A stretch of 64,000 nucleotides of DNA, taken from Phellopilus nigrolimitatus (lineage: Eukaryota > Basidiomycota > Agaricomycetes > Hymenochaetales > Hymenochaetaceae). The stretch is from the NCBI GenBank assembly GCA_021029095.1, contig JAJOHG010000001.1:62001-126000 (forward strand), read 5' to 3'. This document shows, piece after piece, positions 1-10,792 of the stretch. The notes under the pieces were generated by a model. The model had not been told where the DNA came from. It worked only from the letters and a program-made list of their open reading frames with translations, and ran no database searches. The translations under genes were made by a program, and so were the position numbers. Numbering within the stretch: the first letter of the stretch is position 1; each line of letters opens with the position of its first letter.

Positions 1-3000
1 CAGCGCGTAGAACTGGAAGTCATCTGGGAAGCCTTGCGACCGCGCCAGCTCGCGCACAGTGACCATCCGCTTGCACTGTATCCAGTCCTCTTCAACACAC
101 CGACATAGAAAAAGAGGAAGACACGTACCCAAGGGTTGAGCACCTTGCTCTGTTTCGCGGTGACGCCGACGTTTGTCACCGTCGTGTTGAAGTACCCGTC
201 TGCTTCTAGTCTGGAGTACATCGCTTCACCGCATTGCTTCAACACTCCATTTATTAGAAGAAGAAAAAATTAGATCCGCCCACCTGCTCTGTATCCGCTC
301 CGCGCATTGGCTGACGATGCGTTCATGACTTGCCACGCCCAGAGTTTCGGTTTATTATTGAGACCTGAATCAAAAGTGTCAGTTCATAATTTGAAAAGGT
401 TAGAGGAAAGAGACACGCTTTTGTAGTTCGCCCCTTCCTCAAGCGGTATATTAGCCACGCTCTCGATGAGCTCGTCTTTCAAGCACGGTGTGACATGCTG
501 GATGTCCGTGGCCGGCCGCCGCCGACACCGCGCCTGAAACCCCGACCGTGGCGCATGTTCATACGGAATTTCCCCGACTAGCCCGCAGCGGTCATCCCCG
601 TAGTGCGAGGTGACTTGCAGGACATCCCGTATCTCTGATTGCTCCCGCTGGTCACGGGTCTCTTTGTATATCTTGTGTGGGTTCGCCCTGCGCGCAAATC
701 AGTCAATATTTTTGTAATATCACCCTTCCCCGACCAAGGGAATTGATGGAGACAATCGTATATACTTACCAATCCCAGCGTTTCAGGTCCGAGATCGCGT
801 CGCGCACACTGACGAACGGAAGCGGTGCGGCAATGGAGTTCGAATCAATAGGTGCGACGACCTCGCCGTTCGGGAACGTTATCCCTAACGAGCGCGCGCG
901 GGGGAAGTGGTGTGTGCACGCGGGGAACTCGGGGAGCGTGCATCCGCGCCCCGCCTGCGCACCCCATAGGAAGAAGCGCACGCGCGATTGTGGCGCACCG
1001 TAGTGTGCTGCTTGGAGAAGGCCAAAGCGTACTTGATAGCTACCACTCTTTCAATATCAACTTTGTATAAAAAGAGATAAGAAATTCATTACCCTAAAGC
1101 CGTCAACGCGCGCACCAGATACTTGATGCCGCCCTTCTCGATGCCACCTTCCACAGCGTACCTATTCCGCTGGGTCGCCATAATTCGGTGATCAGCGAAT
1201 CCCTCGACGTTCTCGAAGAGGCAGTATTTTGGACGCAGGTGGTCAACCCATGCGATTGTGTTGAGAACGAGCTCGTTCTGCAGGTCGTCCGCCTTCTGAA
1301 ACATGTTCAGCGACGAATGCGGTTGACTTTTTCAACACGAAGATTAGTTCTTGGTGTGCTAGTCGTATTCTCGTTGGTCCCTTGATTATGGCTTACCATG
1401 GAAAACCGGATACGATGCAGTCGATATCCTCGCGCCGTGGAGGCGGGGGAAGCTTTCCCTCGTCAACAAGGCTTTCCAACGTCATGTGCGAGCCATTCGC
1501 CCGCAAGATCGAGTACTCTAACATCTTGTTTGCGCACTGATTATATACAATTGTTTCGTAGCTATTTTTTCTGATTTACTGTGTATCAAAACTCCAAAAT
1601 GACACAAATAATCGCAGACATACTTCAGTGTCTTTGCCGCGCTCGGGTCGATCTCGATGGCGTGCGTCAGCTTCATCTTTCCTGCCTGGGAGAGCCCTAG
1701 CGGGAAAGCGCCGACGCCCGCGAAGGGGTCGAAAATCCTGAGTGGCGTCCTGCGAGCCTTCCATTCTAAGAGCGCCTCCGTCTCACGCACTTCTGGGCCC
1801 ATGCAGGCACCGCATAGAAAAAAATTGCTTGTGTGGAGTGGTAATAGTGTTTCCGTCGAAGCGCGATTTACAGACGGTGCACATTGTGTGACGTAGAAAT
1901 GGAGTGGGGATGCAGTGAGCCAGACGCGGAGATTTCGGACAGAATCTTTTTGGAGGACGTAACATTTCCCAAGTACATCGGCGGACGAGAATTGTAGCTC
2001 CTCTTCAGTGAGGAATAGATGCCTGTCCTAATTTCAAATTTATCAATATAAGGAAGGACAAACTTGAAGTAGAACAACATGTCAACACCGACAGACCTCA
2101 TTTATTCTCGCATTCATATCATTGCTCTGGCGAATCAGGTCATTTACACGTCCAAAAAGCTTGATTGTCAGCGAGAAAGAGCCCTCATCGTGGGTTGAGA
2201 TGATCTCTGCGATAGACGTAATCTGGCCAATCTCGCACTGGCCGTTTTCAGTTTGTATGAGCGCTACGTCCCAGCAGTGGTAGTTTAAGCCTTGGAGTTC
2301 AAAGCCAATGAAGTCGCCATCATCGATGATGCGAGTGCAATTCGTGCTCGCTCGCTCGAATTCGGCTTGGTCGGCTCGGCAAAGATCGCAAGCTCCGGCT
2401 CGGGAGGAATCCCAAGTTGGGCTGGTTTCCAGTTCAGAAATATCTCTGAACACGGCACTCCCTCGATCATAGGAAACCCTATCCCAGTTGAGCACGACAG
2501 TGCAGTAAATCGAATGGTCATAACACGGAAAAGAGTAATGCTCACGAATAGAAGAATTCCTCATGGACCAAAGTCACTGGCCTTTCACCGGGGGTAAGTT
2601 TACAACATTGGCATCGTGCTAAGACAGCCGCGAGAGGGATATCATCGCAGAGGCTAGTGAGATAAAGCTCCTGAGGATGGGCAAGCTCCTCCAAGATCGT
2701 CTTGCAACCATGCTCAAACCACTGCACATGGGCGACTTCGGTGTCCCTCTTTATAGCCAGTATTTTGGCGAACCTGTTTTATGTGTGAATTACCACAAAC
2801 ACAAGCCTTGCGATAGAAATTAATCACCAGAACAAGTCGCCAGCAAATACTGGAGATTTGGCATTCGAATTTGTTGGGAACTCGGGCGCGGCATGTCTGC
2901 CGTCCTGCCCTATAGGAATGATAACAATATCGCCGATCTTTGGAAGAACCTGAGTTATCAATGATCAAGAGTTGCAGTCTGAGAGTCTTAACCTCGTATC

Positions 3001-3454
3001 TCAGGGTATTGATGACCACAGCACGATATGTCTCGAAGAGTACACTACGGCTTCTTGAGCCCAATTTATCTCTTGAGTTGTATTCAATGCGGGACGGGGG
3101 AGCGTGGACTATTTCAAGTAGACGGCTCATGTACTCGATGTACAGAGGCATCCGCACAAGCATTCGCTGGGTTATTGTGTCGATGCCTCGCGTCGGAGGG
3201 CCTACAACGACCAAATTGCGATAATAAGGCTCAGACAAACCCGCAACGAAAGGAGTTACACATGTAGGGTTGAGTCCAGATGAAGACTCGACCGCTTGAT
3301 TTTCCTGAGCTCGAGAACGGGGAGCAACCTCGGGTCTTCGGACTGGCTGAGCCTCTTCTGCCTGTACCTCCTGTACTTCATCACTTTCGCGAGGACCATT
3401 ATAGTAAGCAGGCTCTTCCCAGAAATCGATAGCAGCAGGTCTTTTCAAAGGCAT
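1..3454 (-). CDS. DNA (cytosine-5) methyltransferase, DNMT1-like (3' end outside window)
   Basis: Transfers a methyl group from S-adenosylmethionine to cytosine C5, presumably in the nucleus for DNA methylation. Seen on the minus strand in order: an acidic N-terminus starting at the ATG at 3454 (MPLKRPAAIDFWEE); an RFTS-like stretch near 2730-2600 (QWFEHGCKTILEELAHP); a BAH-like segment near 2560-2090; then the catalytic domain. Its motif I is FDPFAGVGAFPLG (about 1730). The catalytic loop is GFPC-QPHSSLN, with the Cys codon split by an intron (TG at 1398-1397, T at 1326). ENV motif is FENVEGF (about 1200). AAHYGAPQSR-type residues precede 980, and RELARSQGFPDD lies at about 55-15, so only the final motif is off the edge. 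At least eight small introns. It diverges from THOC1. Family identity is firm; the DNMT1-type subclass is inferred from the RFTS/BAH layout. Confidence 0.9.
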
Positions 3455-3518
3455 CCTATGATGAAATAGATACAAAAATTAAGATGCAGTCATACCCAGA
3501 GGTTCAGATGCGCAACAC

Positions 3519-3678
3519 TAGGGGAGCTCAAAGTTGAGCTCGTCTTTCCTGAGACTGAGATGCCTGCCTTTTACAGCGATCCAGAGACGTCCCGGCATGT
3601 CGGCTTTGAAGCTCGCTACAGAGCTTGGTCAGCTTGCAGATGCGACCGCCGGCAGCCTATTCAGGTGCGCTAGGGTTA
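3519..3678 (+). repeat. Inverted duplication, left arm
   Basis: This 160-bp arm is matched in inverse orientation by 4158-4318 at roughly 90% identity, judged by eye. It begins TAGGGGAGCTCAAAGTTGAG and ends GCTAGGGTTA. It lies 65 bp upstream of the methyltransferase ATG. Both arms keep one reading frame open with nearly the same peptide (GELKVELVFPETEMPAFYSD), which suggests an old coding fragment, but I do not recognise it. Confidence 0.85.
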
Positions 3679-4157
3679 AGACATCGATACCCGAGGCATT
3701 CGTTCCGAAAGCAATCGACATTCCCACACCCTGGATTGTCCTTCCAAAACAGCATAAAAATGGCATTCGGTTGCTCTACAATAGATATTACAGTGCTTTC
3801 CGGTAAGAAAATGATAGTGTGCATTTTTAGCCTTTTTTTTCTTGGACCCCACCAGAAGTGGAAGGGCAGACCAAGAAAGGGAATTTGCTGATGTGAACTC
3901 CGAAATCTTTCCTTTCATGGGCACCCAAAGCTGCTCAAGCCGGTTCCTACGGCTCTCATTGGTTGGCTCATGCAGCCGCACTGCGACTTCTCTTTCGGTA
4001 ACTGCTTCCCTTTCGCGCGGGCTCGAAAAAAGGTGTCGAAAAAAAGTGCACTGTGATTATTACCGGAAAACGGCGTAAACATCCATAGAAAAAAAAGAAA
4101 GAAATACTCAGATGCATGCTTGTGCCGGATCGTGCCGGATTTGATGCGAGGTAAGCG

Positions 4158-4318
4158 TAACCCTAGCACACTGAATGTAGGTTGCCGGCGGTCATGTTTG
4201 CGTGCTGACCAAGCTCTGTAGCGAGCTCCAAAGCCGACATGCCGGGACGTCTCTGGATCGCTGTAAAAGGCAGGCATCTCAGTCTCAGGAAAGACGAGCT
4301 CAACTTTGAGCTCCCCTA
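4158..4318 (-). repeat. Inverted duplication, right arm
   Basis: This is the reverse-complement copy of 3519-3678, separated from it by a 479-bp loop. It ends about 90 bp before the THOC1 start codon, so each of the two divergent genes has one arm in its promoter. On the minus strand it carries the peptide of the left arm with a few substitutions (FGARYRAW against FEARYRAW). A transcript across the locus could fold into a long hairpin. Confidence 0.85.
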
Positions 4319-4408
4319 CTGTCTTTCCTTTTCCAGGCTTTCTACGGATTTCAGCCACATCGGTACCGCGTCGAAAGTGCATTCTATCTCTGTTCTATTA
4401 GTGACTAC

Positions 4409-7016
4409 ATGTTTTCTCTATCTCCATATCTCGAAAATCTGCTTTCATCTTTACCTTCTCAGCCTATCACGGAAACTGTCCTCGACGGCCTTGTCAAGAA
4501 AGCCATATCCGAATCGAAACAGCAGACCTCTCCAGACAACAGACGGAGTCAATGGGAGTTCCTACTCAGGAACGAGGTCTACAGGCTCGCGGAAACTGAG
4601 GGGGCTTTCATAGAGGAGCCAGATGAGTCGTACTATGAAGCATTGTGCAACAGGCTCGACATTATTCTGTCTTTCTCCGAACACGAAGCATGCGAGGCGA
4701 CGTTCCTCTTCACAGTCCTTCAGGACCTGCTCGAGACACAAACAGTCGCTTCTTGTTCCCATATTTTCTCATGGATCGAGAAACGCTCGGATCGCCTAAC
4801 TGAAGGAATGGTACCGCAGAAAGGGAAAGCTCTTGTTCTCCTCCGGACGCTCAATGACCTGCTTCGGCGTCTCTCCAAGACTGGAAACACGACCACCTTC
4901 TGCGGACGAATCCTGACTTTCTTGAGTGCCGTGTTTCCTCTAAGCGAACGTAGCGGTGTGAATCTCCGAGGTGAATATGGTCCACAATGGGAGGGCGTGT
5001 CGTTCAAGAAGGAAGTCGAGGAGAGAATGGAGGTCGACGAAGTTGCACCTGAGCAGGTAGAAGAGAAGGTCGTCGAGGAAAAGAAGGACGAAGAAAAGGC
5101 CGCGGAGGTGGAGACGGCGGAACGAAGTGAGGAGAAGTTATCAAAGTCGAAGTCTTCCGCAGAGAAAACTGAAGACGAAAAGAAAGAAGGTACGTAGGGC
5201 TTCAGCGATCGGACTGGAATGACTTTTTGAATATGCACATAGAGTTCTACAACACGTTTTGGTCCCTTCAACTTCCTTTCTCTCGACCACCGTTGTTTGC
5301 TGCCGCTGAAACACTTGAATCGTTCAAGTCGGCGATAAATGCAGTGATGCCAGTCATAAAGGAGGCGACGGTAAAGGAGCGAGCAATGATGGGGAGCAAG
5401 ACCGTCGCAGGCAATCTCAAGCGTAAACGTGAAACCACTCCTACATCTACGATGGATGAAGGAAATAGCAAATACTTTTTTGCGAAATTCCTCACTAGCC
5501 CAGAATTGCTTGACCTTGAAGTAAGATTCATTCCATATTTTATTGGCGCTTTCTGACTTCGCCTGGTCAGATCGCAGACACGTTGTTCCGCCGACAATTT
5601 CTTTTCCAATTGCTGATACTTTTGACGCATCTCTTGCAATTCACAAAAGCAGAGAAGCTGAACTGGATTACACCGCGAAATCGATCGCTTCAAATGGACT
5701 TCACGCTGCAACCTGATGATACCAAGTGGGCTCAAGATACGATAGCGAGGGTATACGAGGAGCTTCGGCAGACAACACCAAATGGCAGAGCGTTCGCTGA
5801 GACTGTTCAGACGATCCTCGAGCGTGAAAAGAACTGGGTAGTTAACACTGAGATACTGCGAGTCGCAATGTTCTAACATGCAATGCAATATAGGTACAAT
5901 GGAAGAATGACATGTGCAGTCCTTTTGACAAGGAGCCACTACCCGTTTCTGTCGAAGAGGAAACGGCACATCTTCGTCAGAAAATGCGCGAACCGATGGA
6001 AGATTACAAGCATAAGCTCGGGTCCGAAGCACTGACGGAAATCTGGGCGATGGGTTACAGAGATCTTTACGACCTTGAAAATCGCTTCGAGTAAGGGCCG
6101 TCTACCCTTTCATCGAATTTGTTGAGCTCACTAGTGATTTGATATCAGTCCTGGCGATGTCAAGGACTTTGTCGGTGGGATTGAGAAGGAAAACGCACGC
6201 ATAAAACTTCGTAGGCAGCAACTTGAGAAGCAGGCACAGCGAACGCAGGAGGCGCGAGCGCGTGCCGCGGCAGCTACAAAACCTGCAGTTCCTGTATCAG
6301 CACCAGCTGCTCCTGCGTCCCAAGCTGCAGAACCCCCAGCAGTTTCTCTAGCTCCTATCGCCCCAATCCCTCAGCGTGTTTTGCCGCCGGGTCTTGCAGC
6401 GAGTCCTCCACTTCATCCATCCTTACCCGCAAAGCCCGGGACGCAGCAGCCTGTGGCTATCCCGGGAATTCCTGCACAACCGTCTCCAGCACCTGCTTCG
6501 ATACCTGTCCCTACCCCAGTGCCAGCGCCAGTTCCGGCGCAAGCACCACCTGTGGTTGTCCACCCACCAGAGCCAACGGATCCTATGATCATGAAAGCCG
6601 AGGAGGTTTGTCTATGTGCTTCAGCTCGTCGACTACTATACTAAATTTTGTTCACCCTACAGAACAAGCAACGTTTGTCTTGGTTGGCACTTAGATTAGC
6701 CCGTGACGAATATTTGCATCACTTTGGAAAGATTGGAAACGGGGATGTAATCGCCCTTGCCCAAGAAATTGAGAAAGAGAAAGAAAGGGCGCAGCGGGGA
6801 GAGTCGCAGCCTGCTAATGCAGACCCGGGTGCTTACTCGGGCTCTGACCGCGGGGCCACTCCGTCAGCATCGAATGCTGGGGGATTGTCAGATTCCGTTC
6901 CGTTCCCTCCCTCCCAAAGCGAAGGGAAAAGTGGGCAAACGGGAATGATAGAGGACTCCAAGGAGACAGAATCCGCGCCAATCACGGACAATACCATTAT
7001 GTCTGTGGATTCATGA
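4409..7016 (+). CDS. THOC1: THO complex subunit 1 (THOC1/Hpr1)
   Basis: Nuclear THO/TREX component that couples transcription to mRNP packaging and export. Six exons fit the splice rules and give about 777 residues: 4409-5189, 5243-5520, 5571-5837, 5894-6090, 6149-6605 and 6663-7016. Family blocks are clear: LLRRLSKTGNTTTFCGRIL, FLSAVFPLSERSGVNLRGEY, EFYNTFWSLQLPFSRPP, then NWVQWKNDMCSPFDKEP across the exon 3/4 junction. An acidic Lys/Glu-rich linker precedes exon 2. A Pro/Ala-rich low-complexity stretch fills exon 5. The C-terminus (RLSWLALRLARDEYLHHFGK) may stand in for the death-like domain of animal THOC1. Human THOC1 is about 657 residues, so this one is longer mainly through the linkers. 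Confidence 0.93.
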
Positions 7017-9001
7017 CCATTAGGATGAACCGCTCTAGCGTGTCTCCTCCCTCACTAGCAACCTTGGCGCCATCCTTCACGCTCGCAATTTCATTTCGCC
7101 GATGATCGCTTGGCCCGGTAGTGCGCGCTCGTATGCGCTCTCAGTGTATTTTGGTCCCTGTTTTCACTATTATAATTTTATTACAGCAACCGGTTTGCCT
7201 CTGTACACAGCGGGACTGCACGTGTCCTTGATTTTGTTTCATCTGCGACTTCATCGAGCTTTTGCTCCCACAGAAGCAGCTTGTTTTGTTGTCAACATTG
7301 AAGCTCACTGTGTCCGGGACTCCGAATCGCTGGCACCGCTCATGCTCGGCGTGGGTTTGGTGGTACTTGTCTCTGTGCATCTGATGCATTCCATATGGCG
7401 ACCTCATACTTCCAATAACGGCTTGGTAGCGCTGTTTAACTCGGCAATTGTGTCCGAGGACGCCGTACAATTATAGGCACCTAAGTAAAACGGACAAGGA
7501 AGGTGGCGCGTCAATCAGCAAAGACATCACGCCGACAATGATTGTCAGTTCTGTGTGCCTGGATGAACATGCAGTTACGACTAATCGCGGGAGATTGAAG
7601 TGGGTTTCGTTTTGATTGACTCTGCCTGTTGCCTATCTTGCTCGAGATGCTATGAATTCGTCTATGCTGGGCAATCGCTTGGGAATATGCAGTGCTAAGA
7701 CCAGCAACCACCCGATAAATGTATTTGATCTCACCCACGAATATCTCGTTTCTCGATATTTATTTATAGAGTCTGACGTTCTCCTGCACGGTACATGGCT
7801 AAAGTATTGCGCAACTGATTTATGATTCGACGATGATCAACATCGGCGACTAACAACGTCCATGTCTAATTTGACAAAGCACTATGAATATGAAGACTCC
7901 CACTGATGATGCATTGTTTCTACGATGGCCCTTGTACCATGACTCGGAACCAATCGCCCACAGTAAGTTCAAGTCAATATTCAGCGTTTTATATCCAATT
8001 GACGACGATGGTTTTCATGAATAGTGTCTGATAATGATACTGAAGATATTTTATTTAGATCTATCCTGCGTCGGCTCGAAATCCGGCTCAAGATCGTTCA
8101 GGCACACGCCTGCAGTATTTGACAATTTTCATAAAAAAACGCAATAAGACGTGTTGCGAGAATTGTTCAGAAAGAGGGAACAGCCAAGACCTCGCTGTGC
8201 ACTGTGACGTTCTTTCTCTTGTAGCTGACAAACGTTGGCTCATTCCATGTGAAACACAGATACCACTCAGGCATCTGCTGCGCAGTTCTCAAGACCCTCA
8301 AACACTGAGCTCTACCCTCCACCCCTAGCCTTCAGCAAGAAGGTAATCTCACGCCTTTCAAGAAGTACTGACGCCCAACACCGTTTTAGGCGCGTAGGAC
8401 CTGGCATTAATGTCAATTCTTATGATTTGACAACCTATTGACAACCTACCGTCACCTGTATTTATTGCAGAACAACATTGGCAGCTACAAGACCTCTGTA
8501 TGTTGTATCTGTTTCTATGTATGTTTGCGTACATATCTCAGTTACCCTGCCGTCTGAAGTGTACTATGGGCGCATTGTCTCATATCGAGACAAACCAACT
8601 ATATAGGGATACATCATTTTCATGGGAACACAGCCCGACCCGCCAAGTCTCTGCGCCGAACGTGTTGGAGAGAACATTCCCTGGGTTCAGTGTGAGTGCG
8701 ACTCCCAGTACCATATCTATTTTTAACTGTTCTCAAACAGGCGGCGTCTGTCCTATTTTAGTGTTCCCGACGTTTTGCATCGGGCGTAGCGGAGATGATG
8801 CCAAGCCCGCTCTTGGATTCTCTCCCGCCCAGAACTTGCACACGAACCATAGGCGCATTTTTTTAGGAGAGGCCGTCCATGTACTTAAGCAGTGAGATGC
8901 GTCTCTGTTTTCCTTCAGTCTTCGAAGTTCGGCGTCCGCTTGAGCAACTACCACGAACACTTCTACGCCTTTGAAATATCTCCAGCCGTTTAGTAACAAT
9001 C
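7017..9001. other. Long intergenic region with no recognisable gene
   Basis: This is almost 2 kb between THOC1 and the repeat-protein gene. It contains only short frames without family motifs, codon bias or convincing splice sites. A TATATAGG motif lies near 8600. The region is probably the THOC1 3' UTR plus an unusually long promoter for 9002-10314. Confidence 0.5.
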
Positions 9002-10314
9002 ATGCAGTTCAAAAAGAACTTTGTCCTTTTGGTCATTGCTGCGGTGATGTCCGCCGCAGCTGCGAGACCGGTAAGCACTGTTCTAGTTTGTTATCGACGA
9101 AAGTTGTACTCACCGATAATGAACAGGCTTCTGCCAGTGGTTTGAGCGGGGTCACTCTCGATCTCGAGGTTAGGGAGCCCGTCATGAGGGGCCGCAGCCC
9201 TACCCGCATTCTCTCTAGGGACCCTAGACATGGGGACTCTGGAGACTCCGGCGAGCGTGGAGATAGCCGTGACAGACTCGCTAGGTTCACGGAATTGTGT
9301 GGCTGCCAAAAGCATAATATTTATTCTGATTATCTTTCTTCAGACGCCGCCACGGAGACTCTGGTGAGCGTGGGGACAGCCACGACAGCCTCACGAGGCG
9401 CCGCCATGGAGACTCTGGTGAGCGCGGAGATTCTGGTGAGCGCGGGGACAGTCGTGACAGGCTGGCGAGGTTCGTGAAATTTATCTGGCTGTCAAGATCA
9501 AAATGTTTATTTTTTCTTTCTTTCTACAGACGGCGTCACGGAGACTCTGGTGAGCGCGGAGACTCTGGTGAGCGTGGAGACAGCCGCGACCGCCTGACAA
9601 AGCGCCGTCACGGAGATTCTGGTGAACGCGGGGACAGCCGCGATAGGCTCGCGAAAGGCATCTCTGGAACGACGAACGGGACGCGCGTGGACAGCCGTGA
9701 GAGGCTCGAGAAGGGTGATCCTGATCGCGGTCGTGGCCGGGCCCGCTTTGCAAAGCGCCGCCATGGAGACTCTGGAGAGCGAGGCGATAGCCATGATAGC
9801 CTCACGAGGTTCGTAAATTCTCTTCGACTGTTAAAATCACAATGCTTATTTCCTCATTATTGTTTCCAGACGCCGCCATGGAGACTCCGGAGAGCGAGGG
9901 GATAGCCACGACAGCCTCACGAGGCGCCGCCATGGAGACTCTGGTGAACGAGGAGACTCTGGTGAACGAGGAGATAGTCGCGACCGCCTTGCAAAGCGCC
10001 GCCACGGAGACTCTGGCGAGCGCGGAGACAGTCGCGACCGTCTGACAAAACGACGTCACGGAGACTCTCGTGGGCGAGAGGACAGCCGTGACAGGCTCGC
10101 GAACGGCACCTCTGGAAGGACGAACGGGACGCGCGTGGATAGCCGTGAGAGGCTGGAGAATGGCGACCCCGATCGCGGTCGCGGCCGCGTCCGCCTTGCA
10201 AAGCGCCGTCACGGAGACTCCGGAGAGCGAGGGGACAGTCATGACAGCCTCACGAGGCGCCGTCACGGAGACTCCGGTTCTCGTGATCGAGGCGATTCCA
10301 GAGACCGGGTCTAA
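9002..10314 (+). CDS. Secreted Kex2-type tandem-repeat protein (KEP-like precursor)
   Basis: I recognise the architecture but not a named family. Five exons (9002-9070, 9127-9284, 9344-9469, 9530-9808, 9870-10314) give about 358 residues. Residues 1-21 form a classic signal peptide (MQFKKNFVLLVIAAVMSAAA). The rest is 12 units starting HGDS, mostly HGDSGERGDSRDRL or HGDSGERGDSHDSLT, separated by 11 junctions that all read KRR or RRR, as expected for Kex2-type cleavage in the Golgi. Two units are long and carry an NGTR sequon plus an Asp/Arg/Gly-rich tail. RGDS occurs 14 times. There is no Cys. Introns 2-4 all split the first Arg codon of an RRR or RRRH junction (AG|A) and resemble each other, so exon-intron blocks were duplicated together. 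Fungal KEPs include sexual peptides, repellents and RiPP precursors. No DUF3328 or oxidase partner is visible nearby, so function is open. Confidence 0.85.
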
Positions 10315-10792
10315 ACTGTCGGTGATCGAAAAGCAGAAAAAAAAAGTAAGCGCTTGCTTAGATGCATGAACACCTGTCTCTCACCTTCGTCATCCTCAGT
10401 TCGCGAATCGAGAGTCGATATTATTTAGTATCCAGATACTTCAGAGGATTTGGTGGATTGCCAGAACGGATAAAGACCAATAATTGCCTGTCATTGTTTT
10501 GCTTTGAAATCGCGCTTGTGGTGACTCTTTGAATTGTATATTGGGTTTCCGGTGTTTTTTGTTTCGTGAGCGGTGTTATCGGATTCTTTCCTAAATAAAA
10601 AAAAAACGGTTTTCGAACAACATATGGATCACTCGCGGATCGTTCAGGCCGAGTTCCGAGTCTGTGGAGCGGACCGGAGAAAGCCGGTGCATACAGCAGT
10701 TGCTATATCGGGCCACTGTGCGCTCTCCTTAAATTCTTCAGCTCGGCGCATACACCCTCATCTAATCACTGCATTCTCTCAACGAGCAAATC
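10315..10792. other. Intergenic spacer
   Basis: This spacer of about 480 bp holds the 3' end of the repeat-protein gene and the promoter of the epimerase gene. There is an A-tract near 10598. No gene was seen. Confidence 0.5.

Noticed and set aside
3915..4382. Minus-strand frame of 155 codons between the methyltransferase gene and THOC1
   Set aside because: It is mostly one arm of the inverted repeat plus the THOC1 leader; I report the repeat instead of a gene.
7102..7476. Frame of 124 codons with hydrophobic stretches after THOC1
   Set aside because: Composition resembles an AT-rich 3' region, and no family or neighbouring exon was found.
8500..8895. Frame of 131 codons upstream of the repeat-protein gene
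   Set aside because: No motif, no codon bias or splice support; it reads like promoter and leader sequence.
9481..10266. Long minus-strand and alternative plus-strand frames across the repeat gene
   Set aside because: They are shadows of a GC-rich tandem repeat; only the spliced frame gives a signal peptide and regular dibasic junctions.
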